A stretch of DNA of 64,000 nt, taken from contig NZ_QLLO01000001.1 of NCBI RefSeq assembly GCF_003259525.1, positions 372,001 to 436,000 on the forward strand, read 5' to 3'. Positions 34,807-44,137 of this stretch are shown piece after piece (within the stretch, counting starts at the first letter, position 1; the number at the start of each line of letters is the position of its first letter). The stretch is from Olleya aquimaris. GTDB lineage: Bacteria > Bacteroidota > Bacteroidia > Flavobacteriales > Flavobacteriaceae. The notes beneath the pieces were generated by a model that worked only from the letters and a program-made list of their open reading frames with translations, did no database searches and was not told the origin of the DNA. The position numbers and the translations under genes are program-made.

Positions 34807-36387
34807 ATGAAGGGTTTAATTTATAGCCATTATATATTTAGATGGTTTTTTACTAGTTTATTTGTCTTTGGATTGATTTCTAAAATTCAATCTCAAAATC
34901 ATGACTATAATAGACTTTACGATTCTGCAGATGTATATGTTATTTCTAAACCTAAATTAGCAAGCCAATTTTTAGATTCAATACCTATTGAGGCAAAAGA
35001 TTTTAATATAAAAAGTCTTAAACGGTATTATGCCATACGTGCAAGAATAGATTATCAACAACATAACTTTACTAGTGCCTATAAAAATTGGGTGTCTTCT
35101 TATAACTCTGCAACAAGTCAAAACGATTTGGATTTTGCGATTTACTCTTCTATAAATCTGTTTGATGTTTTAATTGAAATAAATAAAGAAGACGAAGCAT
35201 TACATTACATTAAAAAAGCTGAAGAATTTAGTATTAAACTAAAGGATAACAATCGATTAATGATGGTAAGGCAGATACCTGCTTTTTCAAAATTTAAATT
35301 AGAAAACTGGGCAAAATGTACAGAAATATTAGAAAAAGATCTTGAAGATTATAAACATTTAGAAGATAAATATTTATATGCTTATGCTTTACATATGTTA
35401 ACAATAAGCCATTTGTCATTAGGTAATTATCAACAAGCTTATGATTATTTTAATCAATATGATGCTATTTCTGATCAAAATCAAGTCACTACAGATACCT
35501 ATTATAAAGCAAGCCAACATTTTTATTTATCTAAATACTTTAATAATAAAAACCAAGTTGATTCTTCAATAGCTCATATCCAAAATTTGTATAAACTTAA
35601 ACCTAGTTTGGATTTTGAATTAAAGAAAAAACTTTACGAACATTCAGTCGATGTGTATCAAAAAGCTGATAATTTAGAATTAAAAACAGCCTATCAAGAC
35701 TCCTTGTTGGCTTTAGTGTCAGAGATGAGCACTAAAAATTTAAATGAAGGCTTTAAATTAAACGACTCTCTATTAAAAACTCAATCAGAATTAGAAGTTA
35801 CCACAAAGAAAAAACGTCAAAACTTAATATTAGCGTTAACCATATTAACCATCTCTTTAATTCTAGGATTACTATTCTTTAAGAATTTTAGAAAAATAAA
35901 AGGAAAACTATCTGTATTTAAAAATAAAATTAGCGAATTGTCTTATTTAAAGCATAATCAAGATAAGTTAAATGCCAAAGTACATGGTCTTGAAGAGTAT
36001 ATTAAAAACCTCAAACAAGATATAAAAAGTATTTCTAACATACGAGAGGTAACAGAGCAACGCGAAAAAATTAAAGAACTATACAAAAACTTGCATTTAG
36101 ATTCTTATAATGTCTTAAAGGATGGCGAAAATCATTTAGGTTTAATAAATGAGTTAAATGTAGATTTTTTTAAACAACTCAATGAAAAATACCCAGAGTT
36201 AAACGAATCGGAAAGTATTATCTGTTATTACTTATCTATGGGATTCAAAAATAAAGAAATTGCTTTCTTTTTAAATACTTCTATTAGATCTATTGAAAGT
36301 AAACGTTACCGCATTACCAAAAAAATGAATTTGGTAAAAGCAGATGTTACTTTAATAGAAAAACTAGAAAGCCTTAATAATTCATAA
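34807..36387 (+). CDS. TPR-containing membrane regulator with LuxR-type HTH
   Basis: The protein has 526 residues. An N-terminal signal-like helix (about 10-27, ending KIQSQ) is followed by a TPR-rich periplasmic part (about 35-310) and a membrane helix (about 341-360, ILALTILTISLILGLLFF). A cytoplasmic coiled coil (about 370-430) leads to a C-terminal helix-turn-helix (about 465-520; ESESIICYYLSMGFKNKEIAFFLNTSIRSIES, given here by its key parts YYLSMG and NKEIA). It is a one-protein sensor that binds DNA from the membrane, common in Flavobacteriaceae. A tandem 11-bp near-palindrome just downstream (36411-36451) is a plausible target, controlling the T9SS protein gene next door (inference). 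Confidence 0.85.
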   Translation: MKGLIYSHYIFRWFFTSLFVFGLISKIQSQNHDYNRLYDSADVYVISKPKLASQFLDSIPIEAKDFNIKSLKRYYAIRARIDYQQHNFTSAYKNWVSSYNSATSQNDLDFAIYSSINLFDVLIEINKEDEALHYIKKAEEFSIKLKDNNRLMMVRQIPAFSKFKLENWAKCTEILEKDLEDYKHLEDKYLYAYALHMLTISHLSLGNYQQAYDYFNQYDAISDQNQVTTDTYYKASQHFYLSKYFNNKNQVDSSIAHIQNLYKLKPSLDFELKKKLYEHSVDVYQKADNLELKTAYQDSLLALVSEMSTKNLNEGFKLNDSLLKTQSELEVTTKKKRQNLILALTILTISLILGLLFFKNFRKIKGKLSVFKNKISELSYLKHNQDKLNAKVHGLEEYIKNLKQDIKSISNIREVTEQREKIKELYKNLHLDSYNVLKDGENHLGLINELNVDFFKQLNEKYPELNESESIICYYLSMGFKNKEIAFFLNTSIRSIESKRYRITKKMNLVKADVTLIEKLESLNNS

Positions 36388-36410
36388 CTTCTATTTTATA
36401 GCGTATTAAA

Positions 36411-36451
36411 TGCGTAGTCTATTTTTTGATACTGCGTAGTTACTGCGTAGT
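36411..36451 (+). promoter_or_regulatory. Tandem near-palindromic repeat, candidate operator
   Basis: TACTGCGTAGT occurs twice head-to-tail at 36430-36440 and 36441-36451, and its core TGCGTAGT a third time at 36411-36418. Eight of the ten bases in ACTGCGTAGT are palindromic. The 11-bp period puts both sites on one DNA face. It lies between the HTH regulator gene and the T9SS protein gene, about 68-108 bp before the latter's ATG. Confidence 0.6.
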
Positions 36452-36518
36452 GGTTTTTTCCAGTAATAGCCTAGTCTTCAAGATATTTGTTTCATAAAAA
36501 AAATAAAACATTTTAATT

Positions 36519-39122
36519 ATGAAATCTAAAACTACTTTAAAAACTATTCTTACAATTTGCGCTATTGTATTAATATCATTTTTTGCTCAAGCGCAGAAAA
36601 CAGATTTTGATTATAAAAAAGCAGCTTTAAAAAATAATAGTAATTATTATGAAATAGTTGCTCAAAAAAGAGCAGAGTTTCAGAGCTTAAGAACAAACAG
36701 AACTCTAACTAGAAATGAAAATAAAGCCTATAAACATTTTGAGCGCTGGGCATCTTTCTGGAAAGACCGTGTAGATGCCAATGGAGCATTTCCTTCTGCA
36801 ATAGAAGGTTGGCGCAATGCTGGACTTTTAGATTTTGATTCAAATGCTAATTCTAGAGCAGCTCAAGATTTAAATTCTACACAAACATGGATTAATATTG
36901 GACCACAAACTAACCCATCACCAAATGGTTATTCAAATCCACCACAATTAGGAAGACTAAATGCGTTTTGGCGTTATGTTGATGCTGGAAACGCAGCAAA
37001 TAACGTGTTGTTAGTTGGCGCACCAACTGGAGGTATCTGGAAATCAACAGATAATGGAGCGACTTGGTCACCAAAATTTGACACTTATGCAGGTATTGGT
37101 ATTACTGATATTAAAGGATCTTCTAGTGTTGTAGGAACACCTGGTGTATTATATGCGTCAACTGGAGACTGGGATAATGGAGAAACTTTAAACTCAATTG
37201 GTGTTTTTAAGTCAACAGATATGGGAGAGACTTGGACAATGACTGGCTTAAATTACAGTTTAAACAATGGTAAACTAACAGGGCATTTAGTAGTGTATGA
37301 TGCCAATACAGTTTTAGTTGCTACAACAGATGGTATACAAAAAACAACAGATGGAGGAGCTACTTGGACTGAAAAATTTCCGGGTCAAACAGACAGAGGA
37401 TTTGGTCGAATGGCGTCCTTTGGGACTAATGTAGTTGTTTGCGATTCTTATGACGGGTTGTCTTATTCTACAGACAGTGGAGAAACATGGGCTAATTTAA
37501 TAGACCCAACAGGAAGTGGAAAAATCGCAATTACTGTAGATGACACAGGCGTATTTTATATTCAAACAGGAACAGGTCAACTTAAACAATTAAATCTTAC
37601 CGTTTCACCAGCAACAGCAACAGATATTGGGACTATTCCTGCAGATTATAATGCACAACAAGGTTATAATATGGTATTGATAAAAAAAGGAAATTTATTT
37701 ATTGAAGGATCTGTAAACGGAAATACATCTACTGATGGTGGTAATACATGGTACCAATCTTTAAATGGTTATTGGGATGTCGGTTCTCCAGGAGAATATA
37801 TGCATTCTGACCATCATCAAGCAGGTTATTTAGATGCAGGCTTATCGTTTTGGAACGTTAATGATGGCGGATTAAGCTTTATTACGATGGATGGTGCAGG
37901 TTCTATTACCAATCCAGTAATAGAATATAAATCAAGTGGAGTGATTGTAACACAAAGTTATACCATTTCTATTGACCCTTCTTCAGGTACAAATGATAAT
38001 TTTATGATGGCCAATCAAGATAACGATGGGTTTAGTAAAGAAGGAGGACAATGGGTAAGTGTCGCAGCTGGAGATGGTGTGTGTTCTGCAATAGATTACT
38101 CTAATCCAGCAATAAGATATTTAGGTGGTACAACAGGTGCCTTAACACGTTCTACTGAAGCAACTGGATATACGGGAAATTTAAACGGTGTAAGTTTACC
38201 AAAACCCAATGATGCAGCATTTGAATGGCCATTAAGTTTAGATACAACAGATCCAACAATTGCTTATGGTGGATTTGATGACTTATATAGATCAACAACA
38301 ATTAGCACTAATGATGGGTCAACTACACCATGGACAGAAAATTTAAATTCGGGTGTTGGAAAAGTTGAACATTTTGATAATCAAGGACCTAATCTTGCGG
38401 TTATTGGTGAAACAGGAGGTCTTAAATACTCTACAAATAGTGGTGCTTCATGGACAGATATTAACTTACCAACTGGTGTGACTGGTGTAAATTCTTTTTC
38501 TATTAATGCTGCTAGTCCTTCTACAATATATTGTACTGCTAAAGGATATGTTGATGGTAATAAAGTATTTAAATCTACAGATGGAGGAGTAACTTGGACT
38601 AATTATTCTACTGGAATGCCTAATATATTAATGAAAAAAGTACTTTTTAAACAAAATCAAACAGGAGAATATTTATTTGTTGCTACAGAATTAGGTGTGT
38701 ATTATAGATCACCAACAGTAACTTCTTGGACTAAATTAGGTGCTAATTTACCAAATGTTTTAGTAAAGGATATGAAAATAAATTACATAAATAACAAAAT
38801 GTATATAGGTACTTATGGTAGAGGTATGTGGGAAATTAATATAGAAAACAACACACTTGGTGTGGATGAGTTAACTTTAAATGACAATGAAATAAAGATT
38901 TTCCCAAATCCTGTAATTAATAATGAGTTGCATGTTAATTTATCATCTAGTATAAAACAGGCAGATTATGTAATTTATAATATTGTAGGAGGGCAAATTG
39001 CTAAAGGGATTTTTAACAAGTTATCTAATAAAGTTGATCTTAAAAATTCTGCAAGTGGAGTTTATATTATAAAACTTAATGCAAACGGAAAAACCATCAA
39101 CAAGAAATTTATTATTAAATAA
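36519..39122 (+). CDS. T9SS-sorted Asp-box (BNR/sortilin-like) surface protein
   Basis: The protein has 867 residues with a signal peptide ending SFFAQAQ near 25. Residues about 150-780 hold at least seven Asp-box/BNR motifs, such as WKSTDNGATW, FKSTDMGETW, QKTTDGGATW, YSTDSGETW, YSTNSGASW and FKSTDGGVTW, so a beta-propeller of the VPS10/sialidase-like type is expected. The last about 80 residues are a T9SS type A sorting domain (IKIFPNPVINNELHVNLS to KKFIIK). It should be released or attached at the cell surface. Asp-boxes alone do not show sialidase activity. It is followed by two small genes. Confidence 0.9.
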   Translation: MKSKTTLKTILTICAIVLISFFAQAQKTDFDYKKAALKNNSNYYEIVAQKRAEFQSLRTNRTLTRNENKAYKHFERWASFWKDRVDANGAFPSAIEGWRNAGLLDFDSNANSRAAQDLNSTQTWINIGPQTNPSPNGYSNPPQLGRLNAFWRYVDAGNAANNVLLVGAPTGGIWKSTDNGATWSPKFDTYAGIGITDIKGSSSVVGTPGVLYASTGDWDNGETLNSIGVFKSTDMGETWTMTGLNYSLNNGKLTGHLVVYDANTVLVATTDGIQKTTDGGATWTEKFPGQTDRGFGRMASFGTNVVVCDSYDGLSYSTDSGETWANLIDPTGSGKIAITVDDTGVFYIQTGTGQLKQLNLTVSPATATDIGTIPADYNAQQGYNMVLIKKGNLFIEGSVNGNTSTDGGNTWYQSLNGYWDVGSPGEYMHSDHHQAGYLDAGLSFWNVNDGGLSFITMDGAGSITNPVIEYKSSGVIVTQSYTISIDPSSGTNDNFMMANQDNDGFSKEGGQWVSVAAGDGVCSAIDYSNPAIRYLGGTTGALTRSTEATGYTGNLNGVSLPKPNDAAFEWPLSLDTTDPTIAYGGFDDLYRSTTISTNDGSTTPWTENLNSGVGKVEHFDNQGPNLAVIGETGGLKYSTNSGASWTDINLPTGVTGVNSFSINAASPSTIYCTAKGYVDGNKVFKSTDGGVTWTNYSTGMPNILMKKVLFKQNQTGEYLFVATELGVYYRSPTVTSWTKLGANLPNVLVKDMKINYINNKMYIGTYGRGMWEINIENNTLGVDELTLNDNEIKIFPNPVINNELHVNLSSSIKQADYVIYNIVGGQIAKGIFNKLSNKVDLKNSASGVYIIKLNANGKTINKKFIIK

Positions 39123-39128
39123 ATACAA

Positions 39129-39539
39129 ATGTTACTTAAAAAACTTATTCTGTTGTCAACCCTTTTAATTCTGATTGTGGCGTGTAAATGTAACATCATG
39201 ACAGTAAATAAGTTTAAAGTAATGCCAGGAGCTCCAACTGGAGCTCCTTTTTTTAAATATGAGATTAAAATTAGAATATCTCAAGAAACTACTTTTAAAT
39301 CTTTAGTTATAAATAATTCTATAATTAAACAGTTTTCGGTCACCAATTTAGATACTAAAATGCAAAGTGATAATAGATTTGTTTATCCTAAAGGCTACTA
39401 CATAATTTCATGTAAACCTGAAAATTTATATGATAACACAAAAGATGTTGACACTGTTACTTTATTTTATAATGAAGGAGATAATAATAAAAAAATATCA
39501 AAAGTAATAGATAGTTTTAGTGTTATACAGCTTAAATAA
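39129..39539 (+). CDS. Small lipoprotein downstream of the Asp-box protein
   Basis: A 136-residue protein with a lipobox: hydrophobic residues 6-17 then LILIVACKC with Cys19. The mature part reads as an all-beta domain (FFKYEIKIRISQETTFKSLV, GYYIISCKPEN, DTVTLFYNEG). It begins 6 bp after the Asp-box gene, so it is likely co-transcribed. It shares its order of motifs with the next protein, so the two look like diverged paralogs. The function is unknown; it may help the surface protein or anchor near it. Confidence 0.65.
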   Translation: MLLKKLILLSTLLILIVACKCNIMTVNKFKVMPGAPTGAPFFKYEIKIRISQETTFKSLVINNSIIKQFSVTNLDTKMQSDNRFVYPKGYYIISCKPENLYDNTKDVDTVTLFYNEGDNNKKISKVIDSFSVIQLK

Positions 39540-39562
39540 CAAACTAATTAAAAATAAGAAAA

Positions 39563-39994
39563 ATGCTTTGTTGCTTATTTAATAAATGCGAAACCGTTAA
39601 AATTTTTGATGCCTATCAACAAAAAGTTGTAAATGAAGAAAATAACATTGTATTTGGATACAGTTATTCAATTTTAATTAAGATACACAAGCTTATTATT
39701 TTAGAAGCAGTTAGTTTAGGCACAGAAACAAGTTTTTGTAAAAAATTTGAGTTATCAAATTCTAGGTCAGGAGAGTTGCTAGCAACTGATGAGATAATCA
39801 AAAAAGGGGAGTATTTTATTAATTTTTTTATTGAAAATAATAAAACACCAAAAACAATTGAAGCTGTTTATTTGCATTACAATTATAATAATAAACGATT
39901 TGTGATTAAACAAAAAGCAGAGAAACAGAGGGATTTATCTGTTATAAAAGGCTATAGAAAAAAAAGTAATACTATATTATTTTACTCAAATTAA
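39563..39994 (+). CDS. Small protein, remote paralog of the preceding lipoprotein
   Basis: The protein has 143 residues. The start MLCCLFNKCET has no signal peptide, though upstream bases offer no better in-frame start. The body follows the same plan as the preceding protein: FGYSYSILIKIHKLIILEAVSLG, then KKGEYFINFFIENN, then AVYLHYNYNNKRFVI. If it is a paralog, the export signal has been lost or replaced, leaving a possibly non-functional or cytoplasmic copy. It ends 2 bp before the convergent Lrp gene. No family is recognised. Confidence 0.55.
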   Translation: MLCCLFNKCETVKIFDAYQQKVVNEENNIVFGYSYSILIKIHKLIILEAVSLGTETSFCKKFELSNSRSGELLATDEIIKKGEYFINFFIENNKTPKTIEAVYLHYNYNNKRFVIKQKAEKQRDLSVIKGYRKKSNTILFYSN

Positions 39995-39996
39995 GT

Positions 39997-40467
39997 TTAA
40001 ATTTTAATCTGTCGTTCTATTTGTTGATCTAAAGATATAAAAGTTTCGGTACGCGAAACCCCTTCTATAGATTGTATTTCGCTATTTAATAAATGCATTA
40101 AGTGCGCATTATCTTTGCATAAAATTTTAATTAAAATACTCCAGTTTCCTGTAGTATAATGGCACTCTAAAACTTCAGGTATTTTTTTAAGTTGCTTAAC
40201 AGCTTCAGGATTACTAATAGCTTTATCTAAATAAATACCTACAAAAGCCATAGTAGTGTAACCTAAAACTTTTGGGTTTATTACAAATTTAGAACCTGAT
40301 ATTAATTTAGATTTTTCAAGTTTACGTAAACGTTGGTGGATAGCTGCTCCAGAAATGCCAACCTGTCTTGCTATTTCTAAAACAGGTGTACGTGCATCTT
40401 GCATTAAAGCACGAAGTATCTTTTTATCGATACCATCTATTATAATTGTATTATTTGATGTTTTCAA
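39997..40467 (-). CDS. Lrp/AsnC-family transcription regulator
   Basis: A 156-residue cytoplasmic regulator. The N-terminal helix-turn-helix reads DKKILRALMQDARTPVLEIA, then RQVGISGAAIHQRLRKLE (about 13-52). The C-terminal RAM ligand domain spans about 70-150. The start is TTG, since the only in-frame stop upstream is close by and the HTH begins within 13 residues. It lies 75 bp downstream of a saccharopine dehydrogenase-like gene on the same strand. An amino acid is the likely ligand. A palindrome in its leader may be an autoregulatory site. Confidence 0.92.
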   Translation of the reverse strand: MKTSNNTIIIDGIDKKILRALMQDARTPVLEIARQVGISGAAIHQRLRKLEKSKLISGSKFVINPKVLGYTTMAFVGIYLDKAISNPEAVKQLKKIPEVLECHYTTGNWSILIKILCKDNAHLMHLLNSEIQSIEGVSRTETFISLDQQIERQIKI

Positions 40468-40477
40468 AAGGTATATA

Positions 40478-40490
40478 TTTCAAATTGAAA
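40478..40490. promoter_or_regulatory. Palindrome upstream of the Lrp gene, candidate operator
   Basis: TTTCAAATTGAAA is a perfect 6-bp inverted repeat around a central A, 11 bp before the TTG start. Lrp-family genes are often autoregulated, so this is a candidate binding site. Confidence 0.4.
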
Positions 40491-40541
40491 CATAAAAATA
40501 AACAATCTATTCTAAACTGAAAGCACTTGTGTAGTATCTAT

Positions 40542-41906
40542 TCAAACATTTAAAGGATTGTAGCCTAAATATGGGACTTCTTTTTCTTTAAAAACAATAC
40601 CATAATCTTCTAGTTCTTTTAAAATAGGTGTGTATACTTCTTTAGTAATTGGTATTTGTACTCCAGGTGTTTTTATCTTTCCATTTAGTATTGCTAATGT
40701 CGCAATAGCAACTGGTAAACCTACGGTTTTAGCCATAGCTGTATAAGTTTGATCTTCGCCTAAAGTGACCATTGTGGCGTCTATTTGATGTTTTTTTCCA
40801 TCCAATTCATATCCAAATTTATGATACATCACTATCATATCTTTATCCTCTGGATCTAAGGTCCAACTGTCCATTAATATTTTTTGAAGAATTTGTGCAG
40901 GAGTTGCTTTTTTTAATTCAACCATTTTAGTTTTACTAAAAATATCAAGTTCTACAAATTTGTCCCAAATAATATCATCTTGATCTATTTTTAAAGCGTG
41001 TCTAAATTTTAGCTCGACAGAATCTGTTGGACTATACGGTAAAAAAGCATTTACAAAATCACGATAGCTCATATTTTCGCTATCATCAATTGTGTAACTA
41101 TCATCTGTCATACCTAAAGCAACAAAAACTTGCCAAGCACGAGAAAACCCTACACGACGCATGGTTCCTCTATATAACGTTCTAATGTTATCTAGTCCGT
41201 AAACACTTTGGTATTTTAAAGAATCCCGATTGGCATAAGCTTCAAAACGTCCAAAGCCTTCAACGTCTAAAAATTCTGTACGTCTAAACAAACGGTTGTA
41301 TGGAATGTATTTATAAGTGTTTTCCTGAAGAAATTTTGCAGCACCACCTTGTCCAGCAGTAACTACGTTTCTAGGATTCCAAGTAAACTTGTAATTCCAT
41401 AAATTTGTATCACTTTCTGGAGCTATTAGACCTCCTGTAAAAGACTCAAACAGAATAATTTTTCCACCTTTATCACGAATTTGATCAATAACTTGCATAG
41501 CACTCATATGGTCAATGCCTGGATCTACACCTATCTCGTTCATAAAAACCAAACCTTTAGATTTGGCTTGTTCATCAAGATCTTGCATGTCTTGACTAAC
41601 ATAAGATGCTGTAACCATATTTTTATTGTAAGTAATACAGTCTTTAGCCACTTCTATATGAAATCGCGCAGGTAACATAGACACAACGATATCTGCATTT
41701 TTAACTGCATTTTCTCTAGAGGTTTTATCAAACACATCTAAAGTAATTGCTGAAGCATTGGCATGGTAACTTACCATTTTTTCCGCGCTTTCAACATTTA
41801 AATCTCCAACAGTAATGTGTAAGTTTTCTGAAGCCGATTTATCTAATAGGTATTTAATTAAATAAGAAGTTGATTTTCCAGAACCTATGACTAAAATCTT
41901 TCGCAT
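40542..41906 (-). CDS. Saccharopine dehydrogenase/reductase-like protein
   Basis: A 454-residue NAD(P)-dependent enzyme of the saccharopine dehydrogenase family. The N-terminal Rossmann motif is ILVIGSGKSTSYLIKYLL (about 4-21). Typical family stretches are DIVVSMLPARFHIEVAKDC near 75-93, NEIGVDPGIDHMSAMQV near 120-137, and a C-terminal substrate domain. Homologues form or split saccharopine in lysine metabolism, or act on similar opine-like compounds. The Lrp gene downstream fits amino-acid control. It is divergent from a DUF423 gene, 78 bp away. Confidence 0.88.
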   Translation of the reverse strand: MRKILVIGSGKSTSYLIKYLLDKSASENLHITVGDLNVESAEKMVSYHANASAITLDVFDKTSRENAVKNADIVVSMLPARFHIEVAKDCITYNKNMVTASYVSQDMQDLDEQAKSKGLVFMNEIGVDPGIDHMSAMQVIDQIRDKGGKIILFESFTGGLIAPESDTNLWNYKFTWNPRNVVTAGQGGAAKFLQENTYKYIPYNRLFRRTEFLDVEGFGRFEAYANRDSLKYQSVYGLDNIRTLYRGTMRRVGFSRAWQVFVALGMTDDSYTIDDSENMSYRDFVNAFLPYSPTDSVELKFRHALKIDQDDIIWDKFVELDIFSKTKMVELKKATPAQILQKILMDSWTLDPEDKDMIVMYHKFGYELDGKKHQIDATMVTLGEDQTYTAMAKTVGLPVAIATLAILNGKIKTPGVQIPITKEVYTPILKELEDYGIVFKEKEVPYLGYNPLNV

Positions 41907-41984
41907 AATGAGATTTGTTGAGTATTTTTGGTTTACGAATGTAAAAAATTTTAGTTGGGATAAAAACCAAAAGGTGTTATTTAT

Positions 41985-42377
41985 ATGAACAAAAAATTAT
42001 TGATTTTAGGAAGTGTTTTAGGATTATTAAGTGTTGTTTTAGGTGCATTTGGTGCTCATGGATTAAAAAAATTAATTTCTATCGAGGCTATTCAATCCTT
42101 TGAAACAGGAGTGCGTTACCAAATGTATCATGCGTTGCTACTTTTGTTTGTAGCTAATCAAACAATTCTTCAATTTAAAACTAAACGTATGTTCTACTAT
42201 TTAATATTATTTGGTGTTATACTTTTCTCTGGATCTATATATCTATTAGCTACAAATACATTAACCTCATTCAATTTTAAAATAATAGGATTTATTACTC
42301 CAATTGGAGGGACCCTATTAATAGCAGGTTGGGCTATTTTAGTGTTAAATTTTATCAAACTGAAACAGAATAATTAA
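41985..42377 (+). CDS. DUF423 family membrane protein
   Basis: A 130-residue membrane protein with four helices (about 5-24, 42-60, 66-87, 97-122). The motif GAFGAHGLKK (about 21-30) and VRYQMYHALLLLF (about 43-55) are diagnostic of DUF423. The function is unknown. It is monocistronic between a divergent dehydrogenase gene and pckA, 63 bp upstream of the pckA start. Confidence 0.9.
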   Translation: MNKKLLILGSVLGLLSVVLGAFGAHGLKKLISIEAIQSFETGVRYQMYHALLLLFVANQTILQFKTKRMFYYLILFGVILFSGSIYLLATNTLTSFNFKIIGFITPIGGTLLIAGWAILVLNFIKLKQNN

Positions 42378-42408
42378 GTTTTGTTTAGTGATTATCTTTT
42401 ATAAATTT

Positions 42409-42416
42409 TAACTTTG
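42409..42416 (+). promoter_or_regulatory. -7 box of the pckA promoter
   Basis: TAACTTTG matches TAnnTTTG, 24 bp before the pckA ATG. The nearest TTG upstream (42381-42383) is 25 bp away, slightly long for a -33 box. Confidence 0.55.
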
Positions 42417-42440
42417 CACCTTAAACAACATAAACAAATT

Positions 42441-44057
42441 ATGGTAGACCATACCCAATTTACGAAAACGATTGCGTTAGAGCAATACGGAATCAAAAAT
42501 GCCCAAGTTAAATACCAATTATCTCCAGACGAATTACACGATTTAACCCTCCAAAAAGATTTAGGTAAAGAAGCGTCTTCTGGCGCCTTAGCTGTTAATA
42601 CTGGTGAGTTTACAGGACGTTCTCCTATGGATCGTTTTATTGTTAAAGATGCTATTACTGAAGATAAAGTATGGTGGGGAAATATCAATATTCCTTTTGA
42701 TGCTGATAAGTTTCAAAAATTATACGATAAAGTCACAGCGTATTTGTCCAACAAAGAAGTATTTGTTAGAGATTGTTTTGCTTGTGCAGATGACAATTAT
42801 AAATTAAATATTCGTGTTATTAACGAATATCCATGGAGCAATATGTTTGCTTATAATATGTTTTTACGCCCTACAGAAGAAGAATTAAACAATTTTTCTC
42901 CAGAATGGACAGTAGTAAATGCTCCAAGCTTTATGGCAGACCCAGAAATAGATGGTACACGCCAACATAATTTTGCCATTTTAGATTTTACCAGAAAAAT
43001 TGCTTTAATAGGTGGAACAGGTTATACAGGCGAAATTAAAAAAGGAATTTTTTCTGCTCTTAATTTTATCCTACCAGTATTTAAAAACACATTGCCTATG
43101 CATTGTAGTGCAAATGTTGGTAAAGATGGAGATACAGCTATTTTCTTTGGTTTATCCGGAACCGGAAAAACAACATTGTCTACAGATCCAGATAGAAGTT
43201 TAATTGGAGATGATGAGCATGGTTGGACCGCAGAAAATACAGTGTTTAATTTTGAAGGTGGTTGTTATGCTAAAGTCATTAACCTGTCTCCAGAACAAGA
43301 ACCAGAAATTTATGGTGCCATCAAAAAAGGAGCTATCCTTGAAAATGTTATCATGAACGATGCTGGTGAGGTTGATTTTGAAAACACATCCATTACACAA
43401 AATACGCGTGTTAGCTATCCAATCCATCATATAGAAAACATACAGGTACCATCAATTGGTAAAAATCCTAAAAACATCTTTTTCTTAACAGCAGATGCAT
43501 TTGGAGTGTTACCTCCAATCTCTAAATTAACACCAGCACAAGCAGCATACCATTTTATATCTGGATATACTGCTAAAGTTGCAGGTACAGAAGCTGGTAT
43601 TACAGAGCCTGTGCCTAGTTTTTCAGCGTGTTTTGGTGCACCTTTTATGCCTCTACATCCAACAAAATATGCTGAGATGTTAAGTAAAAAAATGAAAGAG
43701 GCTAACGTTAATGTATGGTTAATTAATACAGGATGGACAGGAGGTTCATATGGTGTAGGAAGCAGAATAAAACTTAAGTACACCAGAGCTATGATTAGTG
43801 CAGTATTAAATGGCGACTTAGGATTGTATAATTATAACGATTATCATATTCATTCAGTATTTGGAGTAGCACAACCTAGATCTTGTCCAGGAGTGCCAAC
43901 TCAAGTATTAAGTCCTAGAGCAACCTGGAATAATGATGAAGCATATTATAAAACAGCATTTAAATTAGCTAATGCTTTTAGACAGAATTTTGAAAAATTT
44001 GAGTCTTATGCTAGCGAAGAAATAAGACGTGGTGGACCACAACGCTACGCAGAATAA
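42441..44057 (+). CDS. pckA: Phosphoenolpyruvate carboxykinase (ATP)
   Basis: A 538-residue cytoplasmic enzyme that converts oxaloacetate and ATP to phosphoenolpyruvate, CO2 and ADP; it is the first committed step of gluconeogenesis. The start is at ATG 42441, just after the promoter; a longer frame would start inside the -7 box. The kinase-1a loop is GLSGTGKTTLSTD (about 235-247). Kinase-2 is LIGDDEHGW, and the oxaloacetate site includes FTGRSPMDRFIV and MHCSANVG. The Asp-rich ending and length are normal. A strong terminator follows. Confidence 0.98.
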   Translation: MVDHTQFTKTIALEQYGIKNAQVKYQLSPDELHDLTLQKDLGKEASSGALAVNTGEFTGRSPMDRFIVKDAITEDKVWWGNINIPFDADKFQKLYDKVTAYLSNKEVFVRDCFACADDNYKLNIRVINEYPWSNMFAYNMFLRPTEEELNNFSPEWTVVNAPSFMADPEIDGTRQHNFAILDFTRKIALIGGTGYTGEIKKGIFSALNFILPVFKNTLPMHCSANVGKDGDTAIFFGLSGTGKTTLSTDPDRSLIGDDEHGWTAENTVFNFEGGCYAKVINLSPEQEPEIYGAIKKGAILENVIMNDAGEVDFENTSITQNTRVSYPIHHIENIQVPSIGKNPKNIFFLTADAFGVLPPISKLTPAQAAYHFISGYTAKVAGTEAGITEPVPSFSACFGAPFMPLHPTKYAEMLSKKMKEANVNVWLINTGWTGGSYGVGSRIKLKYTRAMISAVLNGDLGLYNYNDYHIHSVFGVAQPRSCPGVPTQVLSPRATWNNDEAYYKTAFKLANAFRQNFEKFESYASEEIRRGGPQRYAE

Positions 44058-44078
44058 TAATCAACCAGTGTTAATTAA

Positions 44079-44115
44079 AAAAAGCGCCATTTGAAATATT
44101 CAAATGGCGCTTTTT
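44079..44115. terminator. Bidirectional terminator after pckA
   Basis: A perfect stem AAAGCGCCATTTGA / TCAAATGGCGCTTT (44081-44094 with 44100-44113), loop AATAT, flanked by A-run and T-run. It separates pckA from the convergent hemD-like gene. Confidence 0.9.
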
Positions 44116-44137
44116 GCATGATTAGTTAAAGGGATGA

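Noticed and set aside
36519-39122. Sialidase call for the Asp-box protein
   Set aside because: Asp-boxes are structural; no sialidase catalytic Arg triad or FRIP motif was found.
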